Assembly (NCBI RefSeq): GCF_020184175.1
Contig: NC_065530.1
Span: forward strand, 18,205,260 to 18,269,259
From: Aphis gossypii
Taxonomy: Eukaryota; Arthropoda; Insecta; Hemiptera; Aphididae
Direction: 5' to 3'
DNA length: 64,000 nt
Part shown: positions 13,124 to 23,700 of the stretch, one piece after another
Numbering within the stretch: the stretch's first letter is position 1
How the letters are laid out: the number at the start of each line of letters is the position of its first letter
Notes under the pieces: generated by a model
The model's database searches: none
What the model saw: only the letters and a program-made list of their open reading frames with translations
What the model was told of the DNA's origin: nothing
Program-made: the position numbers and the translations under genes

Positions 13124-13869
13124 TTAAAGAGTCTTTTGAGTTTTATTAGAATTACTAACTTCAGGTGTTTGCTGAGAAAGAAGTTCCCGGACTAGTTTAA
13201 ATTTTGACAAGTACAACTTCCAAACTAAACACCACCCTAAACAATTAAAAACAAGTATACATAAATTGTAAATCAATTTCATCTAATTTAGTTCATAAAT
13301 ATGTATAGAGGAGATAGGTAGATTGAGACAACAAATGAGGATATAACAACAATAGCATTATCTCTAATTTTAAGCCCTGGTTGTAAGAAACCAAGGCTTT
13401 AAGGTTAGTATTTTGAGTAGTTGAGAAATTGAATATTAGTTTCAATTTGTTATAATGATTAGTTTATACTCTTTATAAATACAGTATATTTTCTGCACAA
13501 AACTAATCACTAGGTACTCCATTAAAAAAAAAAAAATTATATATATAGTTAATTTTATTAGAAAGGTCAAATAGAACAAAATAATTTTATTTAGAAAACT
13601 AAAAAAATTCTATTTATTCAATTACTTAAATTAACAATATCATATGTTTAATGGTTTTTTTTTTTTAATAATAATTATAAAATATTGATTAAAGCTTATT
13701 TAACACCTTTATGAACAATGGCGTTGTTTAAACAAAGCAATTGTGTATCTGAAGTAAAAATGTGAAAGACAAAAGGCATTAAAATTTTAAAGTGCTTACC
13801 TATGAGTATGAAAAAAATGACAACGATAAAAGATGCGGCTACTGAAGCTAAAATAAACAACCACTCCAT
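13124..13869 (-). CDS. SMIM13: SMIM13-like small membrane protein, upstream cistron of NAA10
   Basis: Two exons are inferred: 13800-13869 (donor GTAAGC) and 13124-13236 (acceptor TTGTTTAG). They join in phase 1 to give 60 residues. Residues 4-24 are a hydrophobic segment (WLFILASVAAS...ILIG). Then comes a signature closely matching vertebrate SMIM13 (UPF0766): G-W-x-x-V-W-x-L-x-L-S-K-F-K-x-x-R-E-L at ~24-42. The tail is short and polar. The molecular function of SMIM13 is unknown to me. The stop is followed 21 bases later by the NAA10 ATG. A small uORF (ATG at 13874, 8 codons) overlaps the start. The intron is 563 bp and AT-rich. This gene is too small and split to show as a single ORF. Confidence 0.85.
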
Positions 13870-16383
13870 AACATAATTCTATAAACTTAGGTAATTTAAT
13901 TGTCGTCCAGAAACGAAGATGGCACTATGGCAGTGATAGTGCACTACTTCAATAAATAGCAAAATCACTAATAATTATTACAGACGCAACTCTGAACTTA
14001 CAGTCAGAGAACCATATCGTATCAAATTCACTAATTCACATGTTCTTATCAGAAACAAACAGTCTGATCATCGTGGTCTTTAATTTGTTTGTTCTGTATG
14101 AGATAGGGATTACCAGTGCAACCACATAAGTGTTAAAACATAATGTGTCAATCAAACAGATTTCACGATTTTGATAACAACGAACCAGATATGAACATAA
14201 AAAACTCATCCCAATTCCAACATTCTCTAAAAAATCTAAAAAAAAATACCAATTTTCATGTCGTTCTCCGGCAAAATAACAAATAAATAAATAATGTAAA
14301 AAATCGGTTACATACTAATGGTAATTAGAAAATCTGTAATAACCCAGTTTTAAAAACAAATGTAAATATTGCCACCGATTCCACCGGTATTTTGTTCATA
14401 TTATATTCTATGATAGTAGATAGTGGTTACCAAAATGGATAGATACATTGATACATAGGTAGTTTAATATCCACATTGGCTGTGGATCATACACTATAGT
14501 AGTTTAGTGTATGAATATTAAATATAGATACAAACGATACAACGAATTCTACACTATAGGTCACAACACGTCCAATTTTCAAAATTTTAAATAATAGAAT
14601 AAAAATATTCAAAATTATCAATCTTCTGCTTTGTAAATATTTTAAAAATTCATCTACTGTTTTCTTAAGTACACAAAAGACACGACCCCCTACCGGAATA
14701 TTATTTTAATATTAAGTAATGGCCATTAGACGAAATAGATATATGATATTGACCATATTATATTGTTATGATAAACCCATCGCGAATAATAATTAGGTAA
14801 CAGACTTTTCTAAGAACGACAAAACAATACTATATAATAAGCCAATATAGGTCCTTGCATCAGTCTAATTTCTAATTATATTATAATTTGGTTAATGATA
14901 AGTCATTAGTTATAAATTAGGTTCAACTCGGTTCAAGTCTATATTATTACCTATTAAGAACTATCCCTCAATTCCCATACGACGCTTCTCCGTTAGGTAT
15001 TTGCGAATTTAAGTTGATTAAAATAACACTAAAAGCAGAAATTCTATTCAATATACTCATTTTGAAAATATTACGTTATTATTTTTAATTGTATTTTTTT
15101 AAATGGTTAGTTAATATTTATGCAATTTGAAACCGAAATGATTCAGATTTAATTTTGTTACTATCAGTAGTGTCAGCCTAGTAGGTACATATGAAATGTC
15201 TCTTCTTTATAATTGTTATATTATTATTATTTTGGTCTTCAGACTTCAAGAATTGTATTTCATACATTTTACTTATTTGAAATTTCTATTTAAACAACTA
15301 AAATTCAGAGAATCTTTCAAGTATACTTAAAAGCTAAATTGTTTGTCTTATAAGTTACTAATAATGGCAGTATATGACACTAACAACAACTAATGTGATT
15401 ATGTGAAACAACATTTGATTATTATTCTGTTGCGTGTGTTTGATATTTTTTTAGAAAATTACTATTTACCTTAAGCTAGGATGATCAAACAGTTATTGTA
15501 CTATTTTAAGTAGGTATTAATATATAACAACATTAAATTAGGCAGATAGTTTTTACTATTTCAGATAAAAGAAACGTATATACTTTACAAAATTATTGTT
15601 GTTTGTTACAAAATATTTGTTATAAAATGCTTGTACATATATTGATATATTAATATTACCTATTATTTATTATTATACCAACTTATTGTTATCTACCATA
15701 ATAACTATCTTTACCTGTATCTTTTGATCCTATAAATGGTAAAGTAGAAAATATTTTAATTCCAAACATCCGACCCAGTCATGATACGTAGGTGGTAGAT
15801 AATGAAACTTTAGTCTGTTAGATGTTGGATTACATCGTAAGAGTACTCGTTTATACATTTGTTTTTGAATTTTATTTTTTTCGCAGTTCACATAAACAAG
15901 TTTGCAATTAAAAATGTAATTAATTAATTCTAACAAAAAATATTCTCCGTTGCGCAAATGGGTTTTTTGAATAATTTTCAGATAGTGCTGTAATTTTATT
16001 TGTTGTTGGTGCTCAAAAAACACCTGTATATAGGATCCATGTTTTTTAAAAACTGATTTAAACGAATCGCGGTAAAAAAAGCCCTACACTAAAAAAAATC
16101 CGATGTATACCTATAACAATATATTTAAAAAAAATAGCTAATTTAACTATTGTAAAAAAAAAAATAATATATTTATAAATAATTCCGGTAGATATCTATA
16201 ATATAATATTGTAAATTTTCAATTATTTGAATTTGATTATTCCCTGTGTAGTTATGCTTAATTTAAAGCACAGGGTTCGTTAACTTCCAATGATGAAGAT
16301 AGTATGACTCCTGGACAATTATTCTTTGTTTTGTTACTGCATTTTTGCCGTTTTGTTTTTATTAACGTACCTGTGTTGAAGGG

Positions 16384-16500
16384 TATATAAATAACCACCC
16401 ACAATTATTTTGGTACCCTTTTCGTTGACTTTTACAATTTCTGACAATTAGTCAGATTTTCTTTCGAGAACAACTTCCTAATCAACCAACAAAATGAACT
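16384..16500 (+). promoter_or_regulatory. Orphan TATA promoter-like segment
   Basis: A strong TATATAAATA box (16384-16393) is preceded by ordinary sequence and followed by a ~100-base leader that looks like a 5' UTR (tttctttcgagaacaactt, then aaccaacaaaATGAAC). The ATG at 16494 meets a stop at its third codon (ATG AAC TAA), and a GTAAGT lies 7 bases further on. It could be the remnant of a short first exon, such as cuticle-type genes have, or simply coincidence. Confidence 0.25.
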
Positions 16501-17076
16501 AAGTAGTAAGTTGACAACTTTTCCTTTACCCATACAGCATAAGGCCATACAGTATGTACTATGTATGGTATGTACACGGTGGATATACCCAGTAACTATA
16601 AATATCTTTATCTATATTAACAATATCGGATGTATAGTCTAACGAATTAAACTAGACACCAGATATGAAAAGCAATAGAGTCAATAGACTACCTACCTAC
16701 CTATTTGATTATTACCTACATGCAGTCAAAAGTTATGCAGCGTTTGTATTTTTAATTCTGCCGATATTGGTATCTACCTACAAGATTATTTATTGATTTC
16801 GTCAGGTAAATCCGTAAATCATTTAGTTACAATTTATATTATTACTAATTGGAAGATCGATTATGTATCACATCGTATTTTTATTTTACCTATTTACAAG
16901 TACCGTACTTTTTAAGTTTCAGACTTTTTTACCTTGGAATTTTTGGTAGTATATCTATTTAAACATAACTCATTCAATTAAATGAGCATGTTTTACTTTT
17001 ATTAAAACATTCATATAACATAACGAAAATATTTTAAATTTTATAATTTATTTTTGTGTACAATAATGTATATAGA

Positions 17077-17160
17077 TCATTCCGCGGAAGACCCAAAGAC
17101 TATGTATGGTTAATCGGCAAAGTGGATTATCCACCCACAGATAGTCGAGAGTACACTGTA
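17077..17160. repeat. Tigger/pogo-like terminal relic
   Basis: Reverse-complemented, the block begins TACAGTGTACTCTCGACTAT and continues with TGTGGGTGGATAATCC, then GCCGATTAACC. This matches the usual form of Tigger-type ends (CAGT, CTCTCGATTATCC). It is a related copy of the block at 9274-9341. Only one end is present and no transposase coding sequence remains. Confidence 0.5.
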
Positions 17161-19839
17161 TTTTCATATATTATACTGAACTTTTATAAATTTTCCCATT
17201 ATTAGAGACTTATTATAGTTCTAAACTCTATTAGTTTTATCTTTAACCAGTAAGGCGGTAAATATTATGATTAAAAATATTTCTTGAACACGAATTATAT
17301 ACGCAATAATGAACCGTCAATATTAAAAATATGTACATACCTAGTAAGAAATTTAAATACCTATAATAAAAAAACCAACATATACAAACATATATTTTTA
17401 ATTTTAAGTAAGATATAATTGCGTTCATGTACCAATTGCACCATGCTTTAATTTTAATATTAATGCTAACAACACAAAATTTCCTCTGGCTTCTGCTAAA
17501 TTCAAATTGTAGTCACATGTGGCCATGTAGGCTGGGGTCATCTGCAAGTTGCAACAATAGAAAATAAATAGTGCGCTGTATAATATCATCTCTATCATAT
17601 TATAGGTAAATGTCTTTTTTTTTTTTTTGATTTATTTTTCATTGAAATAATGTAAAGCTATAATACGCTTTACTCAGACAATTTTTAGGTCATGTGCCCG
17701 TGAATTATGAGTGTAATTATTATTAAGTTAAATTTATTATAAAGTTATATTAGGTCTATTATTGGCTTAGATCATAATATGATTATGATCAAAGATTATT
17801 GGAGAGGAATTGTCTTATCTCCGATTTACCTTGAGCCCTGGGCCGGTCGTAATATTTTTAATTATTAATAGATATGTCATAAATTGCACTCATTGATGTA
17901 TTTATATATTCATTTGCGACGACAGTCGACAGATGGCCAAATAGCAATAACCAAATCAAAGTAGGTATGTCAGTATTAGCCGTATTGTCATTTTCGTTAT
18001 AAAAAACAAGAGAGAATTTAACTAGGTTACATCGATAATTTCAACTAAAAATGTTATTTTTATAAGTTGTCAAACTATTAACACCACGTCATCACTTCAT
18101 TAATACACTGAAGAAATAGGCGAAAACCTGAGTTGTTTAAATTAATAAATGAAAATGCTTCTATCTTCAAATTTTAAAATTAAAATGAGTTAAACAACAT
18201 CAAAAAGTTAACGTATTTGAAAAATTATATAAAATTGGCAAACAATTTTTATTTTTTAAGACCTATATATATATAATATATATAATTTGTGTTTAAATAT
18301 TTTTTATTTAGTGTGTAAGTACTAAATCCTTTTTTTTGTTACCTAACTTTAAATTATTTGAATATTATATTTGATAGAAATTAGCAGTCTTTTTTAACGG
18401 CATTTAACTATAGTATATTAAGTATCAGTAAATATTTTCAAAATATATTATGAAAGTAAAACTTCATAATAGTACCTACCTACTATCTATACATTTTGTG
18501 TGAAGAATTTTTAAGAGTTAAGGTATAAAAATATAAAATTATACCGAGAGTAATCTTTAGAAATAATCGAAGTAATCTTTTTTGTAAAGGGTCAAATATT
18601 ATAACGGAATAACGGATAATTAGAGTTATATCTCAGTTATTACTTATTTTAAAGAAAATCGACATATTTTATTATTAACCTTAGGCGTTCAAATTGTTAG
18701 ATTTGTCCCTATCGAATGCCAATGGTAAATAATAATTTATAATAAATGGAATCGCATTAAAACCGATGGGCGATGACTATAATATTATACAAATGTACAA
18801 ATGGCGTTATAGAAATAATACAAAACACGATGTGATACCTACTGTGACAGGCTTAGGACCAACTACATTATGTTTACGTTTTAGCGACGGATGTTTTCAT
18901 GATCGTGAATGAAAATAAACATTATTTTATAATGTAATAAAAGAAATGAGATCACCCTTATTCTAAGAATATTTACCTATATGCTGCAATACATTTGGAC
19001 TATAGGTACCTACATAATATACTACTATTCCTCTTTCCATAAAATAAATTGTAGGTACTTCGGTATTTCAGAATTTTAGTCAATAATCAAAAATAGAAAT
19101 AAAATTAGGTACAATTTTTCATTCATACACAAGAAATACGTAATTGTGTGCATTTTAAAGTCGGAAATACAAATATTTAAATAGGTAATAGAATTATATT
19201 TTATACTTAAATTTTTTTTAATGATTTATACCTAAAATATCTCATGTTGGATTATATTATTGTACCTAATTGTAATTCATATTTCGTGGACTATTTAATA
19301 TTACCTATATAGAAACGATAAACATTGTAAATCTAGATAATGATAATTTATTAAGTATACAAATTAAGTTTATAAATTACACAAATACCGAGTAGAGGAA
19401 TTCAATCATTCTTAACGATAATAATAATTAACTGCATTTTCTAATTTTTAACCACTCAATTTGGGTTTTTCTGCCCGTTAGAATACTAAATTAGGTACTA
19501 AATAAGGTTAGGTTAGGTCCTAAGAAGTGACTTGTGTAACAATGATAGGTAGTATTGTTATGATTTATGGTGTATACTTATTAATTATAATATTCGTTAT
19601 AAATGATAAATTATTATTTTACCCACAATAGTGTCATACATGTAGGTTTTTCATAATAGTTGGTTTTCTCAATTACTAGACACGTATCTCACATATGTAT
19701 ATTTACATTACTATTATAAAATATTAAAATATAATATTATTTAGGCGCCACTAATTATAATATTTTATTCTTGGAGAATCGGTCATTAGCATATTACTAT
19801 ACACGCGAATGATGAAAATTTTCAAAACATCGTTTTACC

Positions 19840-20710
19840 GTAAACTCTCATGGCGGTCTCGTGTAGACTTTCACGCTTCGTTGCCGCACGTCGCGGCCGT
19901 CCGACGAGCGAAAGCCGAAAAGCCGAAAACGGTTTGCTCTGCCGCCGCGGACTTTTGACACCCAATGGAAGACTCGGCGGGACAGGGGTGCCAACGGAGC
20001 GGTTAACGCGTGCAACATGTGTGCCACGGTGTTTTCCGTCCTGTCCCGTTCGTAGTATACAAAATACAATATATTTTACACACACAAATACACAATTGTT
20101 ATAAATTATTTATCTCTGTAGAGCGATAGTGTGCGCGTGTGCGTTTACCGTGTGTGTGTGTGTGTGCGTGCGAGCGAGCGAGCGAGTTTTAAGACCGTCG
20201 TCGGTGCGTTACTATTACAATACCACAATACCACGTCTCTCTCTCACTCGCACCAGTCATACATCGACCGTCACGATACTATACTCTTTGACGTGCTCTT
20301 CGTTGAAAATGGCGTTTTACATCTCCGCGGGACGCGACGAGTGACAACGAGTGTCGTTAGTCAGAAAACCCAACAATACGCCCGCTCAGCGTGCGACGCG
20401 TTTACGGTCCTGTTCATATTGCTCGCACACGACCCGTCACGCATACCGTTCACCTCGCACGCGTTGACTGAACCGGTGTTCTGCAGCAAAAGTAAACATG
20501 CCTGGCGCTTAGTAGCCGCCAGCCGTCAGTCCGTCTCGTGTCGAGTACCGCCTTACGTCGGATAGGTACGCCAGCAACCAGTTCAATACTGCAGTACGAC
20601 TTGCGCAATTCCGACGTTTCTTATCTCTCGAACGTTCACCGGCCGTTGTTATTATCTTTGTTGTTGTTGTTATTGTTATTGTTGTAGTTGTAGTAGTCGT
20701 GCCCATCGTC
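19840..20710 (+). promoter_or_regulatory. GC/CpG-rich promoter and long leader of the CDYL-like gene
   Basis: This ~870-base stretch is strikingly GC- and CpG-rich against an AT-rich background, as expected for a broad unmethylated promoter. It includes a (TG)n tract at 20150-20166, a GCGA/GAGC tract at 20170-20186, and a (TTG/TTA)n run at 20650-20695 just before the ATG. Several overlapping open frames on both strands (for example 20131-20565) are explained by the scarcity of stop codons in GC-rich DNA. The leader contains several upstream ATGs. Confidence 0.6.
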
Positions 20711-23700
20711 ATGGAAGTCGTCGAAGTCAACGATTACCAGTGTCATTCTGACGGCGAAGAAGTCGTTCTACTGGACCTGGACAAGGCGAACGGTGTAGAA
20801 GACTCCCCCGAGGTACACGAAGTCACTGTGGACGACGCCAGCAGCATGGATGTGTTAGAGACGTGCGACGACGACTCGCAAGATCGAATGGAGATCACTG
20901 ACGTCGTTATCGAAATAATTCCAAACGATGGGGGCAATACGTCTGTTGGTACTGTTGCTGATGGTGATGTTTCTGCATCGTCTATAAACAACTTGTCTAA
21001 CGACCAGACAGCCGAGAAAGAAGATGACGTACAAATGGATGTCGATGTGGAAGACAAAACTGTTAAGCCTACAAATGAAGTAAATAAAACCGAAGAATTA
21101 AATAAAAACACCAATGACACTACAGACACTAACGAATCTGTCGCCAAGAGCAAAGAAAATGCTGAAGAGGCGAGTGAAGTTAACAATAAAACTAACACAA
21201 CCAAGAGCTCAGTAAATGAAACTAAAAAAGCAGATGGTTCTTTAGTTTTAACCAAAGACAAAGTAACTGTTACAATTCCCCAACATATAGCTGGACGTGA
21301 TATGGCGTCTTTATCTGAAGAAACACTTCCTCGTTCCGGAAAACGAATGTTAAAACCTAGATTTGGTGTTAAAGTACCTTACATACACATGACAAGCCAA
21401 ATCGTAACACAAGATGAAATCGCGAAGGAGTTATTTGAAAGATTTCAACAAAAATATCCAATTACCCGTGTTGATAAGCCAGATAAAGTGTTTTCAATGA
21501 AATTATCACACCGATTATCTAATAACATTTCTCCATCAAAAACTCCTGATGGAAAATTAAAAGATGTATCTAAAACTTCCAAAAAGTTATCAAATTCTAA
21601 AAATGAATTATCGAATAGAAAAACTGAAAAAATAGATGTAGATACTAATAATAAACTGGCGATTAGTAAACCCGATCCTAATAATAAGCCAGATGTTAAA
21701 CTATCAAGCTCAACACAATCCATAGAAAATAATTTAAGTAATATTGAAAGTCCAAATGTTCAGGAATCCAATAATGATTCCAAAGAATCCATGGAAGTTA
21801 ATGATTCTAAACATATTGAGCAAATAACTAACACTCTCCAAATTTTAGATCAGTCTGCTGACCAGCAAGTCAATAATGTGTCTGATGATAAAAACGATGA
21901 AAAGATATCTTCTAATGAAGAATTAATTGCTATACTGGAGGACTTTGAAAATATTGAAACACCAGATACAAATGGTAATCAAGTTCCAGAAACACCAATA
22001 TCAACACCGTCAATACCGACACCATCAATACCAACTCCAGCACCATCAATACCAACACCACCAAAACAACCAGTAATGAAAAAGAAAATAATCCGAAGCA
22101 CTACTAGAACTAAAAGATCTAAACCGAAATTGGATCCAGAGCTAGAAAAACAAATAGCTTTAAAACAGCTTCAAGAAGTTTCAAGACCAAAAAGATTTGA
22201 TTCTCTTTATGCTAAAAGAAAATTAGAAATTGAAAAGAAAATATTAGCCAAAAATGATCTTAGTTCTGTTTTGAAACGTAAGAAACCAACACCTGATGAT
22301 GTACCTGAAGTTAAAATAGCTATTGATCAATATATTAAATCGTATACAGACAAACGTCAATCAACCGTTAAAGCAGAACCATCATCCAATGATGAGACTA
22401 TTTGTGAGAATACTGAAGAAGTTGTGCCTGAAGTTAAAACTAATAATGTTGTTAAAGCAAGAACAATGAGAGAAATTAATCGTCTTTTAGGTGATGAAGG
22501 AGCAATAAATATGATTTATTCGCTTGAAAAAAGAAGATCTCCTGGTAATAATAGTGCAAAGAATGTTCTTCCATCAACTAGGCGCAAGAAAAAAGACTTA
22601 ATGTTGAAAACTAAATTAGTTAAAAATGCCATGCTCAAAATGAGTTCTCCGGCTACTGCATCATTGTCATCTAACCGTCTTGGACGCCGTTCAGATGTAT
22701 GTACTCCATCCATTTCACCTGAAAATAAGTGTACTAGGAAAACTTCTATAGATTCACAGGGTTCTGATCAGTCTATTAATTTCTCTGGTAGGAAAACAAT
22801 TCCTGCTGACGAGTCTAAAATAATTAGAAAACATTCATCTAGTAGTGAAGCATCTAGTGTTGGTGGTAGTCCATTACTTCCAGTTCCTGAAGCTATACCT
22901 ATAAATAGTTTGCCTATAAAACACACGCCTGTCAAAGCCCTTAGAGTATATACCCGAAAAAATAAAAATTCTACTGATGGAACTATATTGAATTCAAGTG
23001 ATCCGCCATTTGTTGAAGTGAGCAAAGGAACAAGTAAAAATTTGGTTAAAACCAAAAATTCTACCAACCCAAAAGTTAAAAAACAAGCAGTACCAGCATC
23101 TACAAAACTTTCGAGTAAGTAAAGTTAAGGTTTAATAATTTTTATAAGATAAAACTCGTATTTAAATAGACTTTATTATATTGTACTTTTTAAACAGGAT
23201 CATTAGCAGAAAGCATTAAAAAAGAGACTGAAGATACTACGTATAATGAAATCACTTTAAGACGTTATGATGGAGTAGTACATATTACATTAACGCCAGT
23301 TTCTACTGTTATGAAAAATGCTTTAAATATATCAGTAAATCCTATTCTTTGATAATTAATAGTTAAATTTTTAAATATATATTTATGTTTTTATTTTATT
23401 AAATTATTAGGTAATGGAAGAATTGATGAAAGAGTTGAATAATTTAGAAAATGATGATACTTGTAAAGTGGTTCTAGTGTCTTCAGCTGGCAGAATATTT
23501 TGTCAAGGTTTGGATATAGCACCTTTAGTGCATGATGATCCAGAGAAATGTAAAGAAGCAGCTCTTAACATTTCATCAACTCTTAAGTAATTTTGATTAA
23601 TATTTGAATATTCTTAAGTCTAAAAGCTAATCCCCACTATTGCATATTTGCATCTATTTAGTTTGCATCATAAAAATATAGTAGTTATTCCAGTAGTTCT

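Larger units (their letters stand above)
13870..19839. other. Intergenic region, about 6 kb
   Basis: The first ~100 bases are probably the 5' leader and promoter of the SMIM13/NAA10 unit. The remainder is AT-rich. It holds an isolated TATA-type promoter-like segment (16384-16500), a Tigger-like relic (17077-17160) and small palindromes. Open frames at 15730-16023 and 17243-17428 (-) show no recognisable domain and I do not support them as genes. Confidence 0.6.

Noticed and set aside
13372..13399. Hairpin AAGCCCTGGTT / AACCAAGGCTT in the SMIM13 intron
   Set aside because: A short stem with one mismatch; such hairpins are frequent here and it lacks a microRNA-like length.
15730..16023. 97-codon minus-strand frame
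   Set aside because: No recognisable motif and no supporting promoter or splice signals; cannot be separated from chance.
17430..17545. Minus-strand 38-codon frame starting MTPAYMATCDYN after an acceptor-like tgcag
   Set aside because: Composition looks coding-like, but it is too short and isolated, with no partner exon found.
20131..20565. 144-codon frame in the CDYL-like leader
   Set aside because: It lies in GC-rich leader DNA where stops are rare, runs through a (TG)n tract, overlaps other frames and has no domain.
20743..21261. 172-codon minus-strand frame opposite CDYL-like exon 1
   Set aside because: Ser/Leu/Val-rich shadow of the Asp/Lys/Ser-rich sense strand; the sense frame is far longer and spliced to a clear domain.
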